From Streptomyces luteolus (GTDB lineage Bacteria > Actinomycetota > Actinomycetes > Streptomycetales > Streptomycetaceae): a stretch of 64,000 nt of DNA. The DNA lies in assembly GCF_029968015.1 (NCBI RefSeq), contig NZ_JASCIS010000001.1, positions 331,342-395,341 on the forward strand, read 5' to 3'. Position 1 is the stretch's first letter; every line of letters begins with the position of its first letter. The notes under the pieces are model-generated. The model had not been told where the DNA came from. It worked only from the letters and a program-made list of their open reading frames with translations, and did not search any database. Of the stretch, positions 60,832 through 64,000 are shown one piece after another. Both the position numbers and the translations under genes were made by a program.

Positions 60832-63147
60832 TCAGTTCTCCATGCTGCGCCGACGCCTCACGCGGGCCAGGACGAAGCCAGCGGCCAGGAGCGCAGCGGC
60901 GATGGCGGAGACGAGGCCGACCTGAGCGCCCGTGTCGGCGAGGCCGCCCTCCCCTTCGTCCTTGCCAGGAGGCGTGGACGGCTGGTCATTCCCCGGCGCA
61001 GGGCTGCTGGGAGCCTCGGTCGGGGTTTGGCTGGCCGGCGGAGTCCCCGGGGTGGTGGGCTTGCTGCTCTCCGTCGGGCTGGGGGTCGGCGTGGTGGGCG
61101 GGGTCTCGTCGGTGGACTTGCCGGCGGTGTTGCCGCCGAGCATCACGAGGCCATCGGTGTCGGCGTCATCGGTCATGGCGTCGGCGGCGATCTTCGCCGT
61201 GCGGGGCGCGTAGCGGTGCTCCACCTGGAATCGCAGGCTGGAGATGTTGCGCTTGGGCTGCTTGGAGAAGTCCACACCGCCGACCATGTAGACCATCACG
61301 CCTTGGGCAGTGTCCACGTTGTAGCGGAACTCGCCCTCGGTGAAGATCTTGCGGTACTTCTTGAACAGGGCGTCCTTGTCCCAGTTCTGGTTGGGGGCGC
61401 GCAGCGGCCACCGCTTCACATCGTTGCTGTTGATCAGCTTGCGGTAGTCGGTGGGGGACTTGGCGTCCTGGAGACGGATCCACTCCGCGGCCACTCGGGC
61501 CGTGTACACACGGCGCAGGTCGGCATACTGCGGGGCCGTGTTGATGGTCTTCTCCACCTCAGGGACGATCATCCGGTCAATGACCGCCTGGGCCTGACGC
61601 CGCTGCGCCTTGCTGGGGTTGCAGATCGCCTCGCCACCGCCGGGCTGGGTGGCGAAGTCCTGAGGCGTGGACTTCAGCTTCAAGGGTGTGTCGAGGATGT
61701 AGATGCCGCCGTCCTGCTCACGCACCGTCGCCGTCTTGGGCTCGATCCAGTTGCGGATCCCGGCGAAGCAGGGCCGACCGTTCTCCTTGGGCAGCGACGC
61801 CCAGAACCGCTTACCGAGGTCGGTCTTGGGGTCCATCGTCTTGAAGAAGTCGTGCTTCATCTGGAGGTCCGCTTCCAGGAGCACGCGGCCCGCGTCGGTG
61901 GACGCGAACTTGTCGTCCATGACCCGGTCGGGCTGGTCCGGGTTGAGGTTGACCCAGAACTTGTCCGGTGTGAGCGCGAGCCAGGTGAAGAAGGCGTCCG
62001 AGATGAGCTGTGCCTTGGGCTGCGCGCCCCAGCCACCGTCGTTCTCGTCCGGCAGCTTCTTCGCGCTGAAGGCGTAGTTCAGGCCCTCTCCCTTGACCGG
62101 CTTGCCGATGTAGCGCAGGTCCAGGGTGGTGAAGTCGACTCCGCCCGGCCCCTTGGCGAACCGGCCGTTGGTGTCGATGGCCTTGATGCGAGCCTTCTGT
62201 TCCTTCCATTCCTTGGCGGTGTTCGGCGACTGGTCGATGATGTCGTTACCGCCGCCCCGGGATCCGGTGCTCACGCCGTTCCCGATGGACATGATGGGCG
62301 AGTTCTTGCGGTAGGGGCCCTTCTCGGCCCACTTGGGTGCGCGAGGGACATGGTCGGAGTGGTAGTTGTACTCCCTGACGCGGTCGGCGCCGGCGAGGCG
62401 CTTCATGGACTTAATGAAGCGTCGCCCCTCGCTCGTCTGGTTCTCGCCGAAGACGAAGGTGTACTTGTACGACCTCCAGCCGGGGTGGCGCGCCCACGCC
62501 CGGTCGGCGGGAACCTGCTTGGGGTTGGGCTTGCCGTTGGACTTGATCTCGACGATGTCGCGGGTCTTCTTGTTGTAGGCGTCCAGGACCCGCTTGTAGC
62601 GCTTTCCAGTTGTGGGGTCCTTGAAATACACCTCCTTCTGACAGATCCAGTCCGGCCCGACCAGACCCATCTCCTTGACGACCTTCTTCTCGAAGGCTTC
62701 CCCGCGTGGGTCGCTGCCGTGGTTGGGGATGTACTGCTTGGTCAGGTAGTCGGTGAACTTCTTCCACTTCTTCTGGTTGTTGAAGCGGGCGTAGATCCGG
62801 CGAGGATCGTTGTGGGTGTACTTCTTGTAGTTCTTCCCTGCGGCCTTGACTTGCGCGTTGGTGGGCTTGAGGCCGTCGAACGCCATGGCTGGGTTGACGT
62901 ACTGATAGGAGTCCCACAGGGCTTTGCTTCGGGACGCGTCACCGTATGGCAAACCCTTGGGCGGGATGCCGGAGCCCTTCAGGCCGTGCAGTTCGTCGCA
63001 GCGCTTACCGGGCTTGAGCGGTCCCGCGGCCTCGGCGGTGCCGGACAGGGCGGGCAAGCCGGTGAGGGCCACAGCCGTGGCGCACGCGAGCGCCAGGACG
63101 CTCTTGCGGACCGCGCGCCACGGGCCACCGAGTATGGGTTGATTCAC
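60832..63147 (-). CDS. LAxTG wall-anchored surface protein with nuclease-like N-terminal domain
   Basis: A 771-residue exported protein. The GTG at 63147 gives a signal peptide (SVLALACATAVALTGLPALSGTAEA); GGGGGAA lies upstream. Residues ~140-240 show GEAFEKKVVKEMGL, then KRVLDAYNKKTRDIVEIKS: an Asp and E-x-K on neighbouring strands, the layout of restriction-endonuclease-fold domains. The large middle part (~250-660) is unknown, with conserved aromatic and charged segments. The C-terminus has a Thr/Pro/Ser spacer, the class E sortase signal LADTG (~735), a membrane helix and the basic tail RVRRRRS. No sortase gene is in the window. A wall-displayed nuclease-like domain is unusual; it could be a contact toxin or a DNA-binding factor. 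Confidence 0.75.
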   Translation of the reverse strand: MNQPILGGPWRAVRKSVLALACATAVALTGLPALSGTAEAAGPLKPGKRCDELHGLKGSGIPPKGLPYGDASRSKALWDSYQYVNPAMAFDGLKPTNAQVKAAGKNYKKYTHNDPRRIYARFNNQKKWKKFTDYLTKQYIPNHGSDPRGEAFEKKVVKEMGLVGPDWICQKEVYFKDPTTGKRYKRVLDAYNKKTRDIVEIKSNGKPNPKQVPADRAWARHPGWRSYKYTFVFGENQTSEGRRFIKSMKRLAGADRVREYNYHSDHVPRAPKWAEKGPYRKNSPIMSIGNGVSTGSRGGGNDIIDQSPNTAKEWKEQKARIKAIDTNGRFAKGPGGVDFTTLDLRYIGKPVKGEGLNYAFSAKKLPDENDGGWGAQPKAQLISDAFFTWLALTPDKFWVNLNPDQPDRVMDDKFASTDAGRVLLEADLQMKHDFFKTMDPKTDLGKRFWASLPKENGRPCFAGIRNWIEPKTATVREQDGGIYILDTPLKLKSTPQDFATQPGGGEAICNPSKAQRRQAQAVIDRMIVPEVEKTINTAPQYADLRRVYTARVAAEWIRLQDAKSPTDYRKLINSNDVKRWPLRAPNQNWDKDALFKKYRKIFTEGEFRYNVDTAQGVMVYMVGGVDFSKQPKRNISSLRFQVEHRYAPRTAKIAADAMTDDADTDGLVMLGGNTAGKSTDETPPTTPTPSPTESSKPTTPGTPPASQTPTEAPSSPAPGNDQPSTPPGKDEGEGGLADTGAQVGLVSAIAAALLAAGFVLARVRRRRSMEN

Positions 63148-63352
63148 GTGAGATGTTCCCCCGGGGGCCCGCGTTATCGACCTCATCCGGCGCCAGGGGC
63201 CCCGTGTTCGTGTGACGCCGGAGAGCCATCCCACCCTAGGCGTTCAAATGTTCGCCGTGGCACGGATTTTGAGTCATGCTGAGCCGCAACAGCCCGCCTG
63301 GTCACGGTAGTTACCCTGCGCGGACGTCAGCACCAACCGTTACGGTGGGCCC
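63148..63352. promoter_or_regulatory. Divergent spacer, wall protein / small unknown protein
   Basis: 205 bases that must hold promoters for both divergent genes. A/T-rich patches at 63243-63275 and 63308-63345; no clear palindrome. Confidence 0.4.
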
Positions 63353-63886
63353 ATGAGTCGCGGGAACTGGAGCACCAAGGACGTTCGCGAAGCACGGGAG
63401 ATCGACGTGCTGCGCCTGGAGAACGACGTGCTGCCCCTGTGGCTGCAGGAGCAGCAGTCGCGGTTCTCCGAGTGGGTGCAGGAGATCGGCGGGGTGTGGG
63501 ACTTCTCCCCCGAATCCCTGGACCGGCTGGAGGCGGTCGTACGGGAGCGGTACAAGGTCCAGGCGGAGTTCCGGAACCAGGAGGCCGAACCGTTCTTGCA
63601 GGTAGCGGCCTGGTACCTGGGGGAGGTTCACAATCGCTACCGGGGCACGCAGTGGCAGGTGCACCCCGATGCCAAGGGGCGTCATCGCTGGAAGTGGTAC
63701 CCGTTCGTCATCCCCGCGTGGGACCGGGTCGACGACTATGAGGACGAGGACGGCATCGACTATGACGCCCGCCCCATCGTCGAACCGCTCAACAGCCTGC
63801 AGGCCATCGTGCTGGAGCCGTACGAGCGCCCCGAGCCGGGCCAGTCGCTACGAGACGAGCTGGACGCGTACGAGACGAAGGGTTGA
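63353..63886 (+). CDS. Unknown acidic protein
   Basis: 177 residues, no named family. N-terminal helical, charged region (REAREIDVLRLENDVLPLWLQEQQSRF), a Trp-rich centre (HRWKWYPFVIPAWDRVDDYEDEDG) and an acidic end. No signal or membrane segment. Divergent from the wall-anchored protein gene. The remaining 63887-64000 shows no gene. Confidence 0.6.
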   Translation: MSRGNWSTKDVREAREIDVLRLENDVLPLWLQEQQSRFSEWVQEIGGVWDFSPESLDRLEAVVRERYKVQAEFRNQEAEPFLQVAAWYLGEVHNRYRGTQWQVHPDAKGRHRWKWYPFVIPAWDRVDDYEDEDGIDYDARPIVEPLNSLQAIVLEPYERPEPGQSLRDELDAYETKG

Positions 63887-64000
63887 GACCCGGCCCATGC
63901 CGACCGACGCGGTGCCGCGCAGCCGAGGCCACCGCCCCCACCGCGGGAACTGATCTGCGGATCTGCTTCGTCCACTTGGCACGCCAAGCGGGCCTCACAC

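Noticed and set aside
39390..64000. A complete integrative conjugative element
   Set aside because: MobC, a relaxase and DUF317 are present, but no integrase, excisionase, replication initiator or TraB-type translocase can be seen.

Overview
The window is about 70% GC with strong third-position GC bias. It carries typical actinomycete gene sets: lipoproteins, DesK-type two-component systems, ESX/WXG proteins, HelD, the maltokinase of the GlgE pathway, secreted M4 proteases and LAxTG wall anchoring. It reads as Streptomyces or a very close relative.

The left part (about 1-39,160) looks like ordinary chromosomal arm or core sequence. In order it holds: the 5' part of a sugar-binding lipoprotein; a CitA/CitB-type two-component system divergent from a DctA dicarboxylate transporter; a DUF4239 membrane protein; an ArsR-type regulator; a secreted LytM/M23 protein; a small ESX-like pair; an EEP nuclease/phosphatase; a GH16 beta-glucanase behind a LacI-type operator; a MerR-thioredoxin operon; HelD; a decayed TnpB element at the helD 3' end; an isolated maltokinase; a NarL/DesK two-component system; two paralogous thermolysin-like proteases; a methyltransferase; a three-gene WXG/ESX-like operon; an ABC transporter-DesKR operon; two tandem L,D-transpeptidase lipoproteins; enoyl-CoA hydratase; an anti-sigma-type ATPase; a deacetylase/beta-propeller lipoprotein operon; and a small EF-hand protein.

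At 39,173-39,370 there is a run of almost pure G followed by almost pure C. It is probably a sequencing or assembly artefact, so the join between the left and right parts should be treated as unproven.

The right part (39,390-64,000) is accessory in character. It has mobilization genes (MobC and a relaxase), a DUF317 protein, remnants of a TnsA-like endonuclease and an IS5-type transposase, a HEPN plus zinc-ribbon protein, and a type VII-secreted nuclease-type toxin with its presumed immunity gene. Next is a seven-gene overlapping operon: archaeal-type AdoMet synthetase, small-molecule kinase, histidine phosphatase, seryl-tRNA synthetase paralogue, GT4 glycosyltransferase, AlaRS-core-like protein and a small membrane protein. 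A frameshifted XRE/TPR regulator lies divergent to it. The region ends with an EstB-like serine hydrolase, two adjacent unknown proteins that each show a PD-(D/E)xK-like motif, and a sortase-anchored surface protein that also shows a nuclease-like motif.

The strongest candidates for an undescribed system are the seven-gene tRNA-synthetase/AdoMet operon (48,417-54,891), the two-gene putative nuclease module (57,788-60,617) with the nearby wall-anchored nuclease-like protein (60,832-63,147), and the HEPN-zinc-ribbon gene (44,819-45,844). All functions are inferred from reading the sequence and translations; no database search was run.
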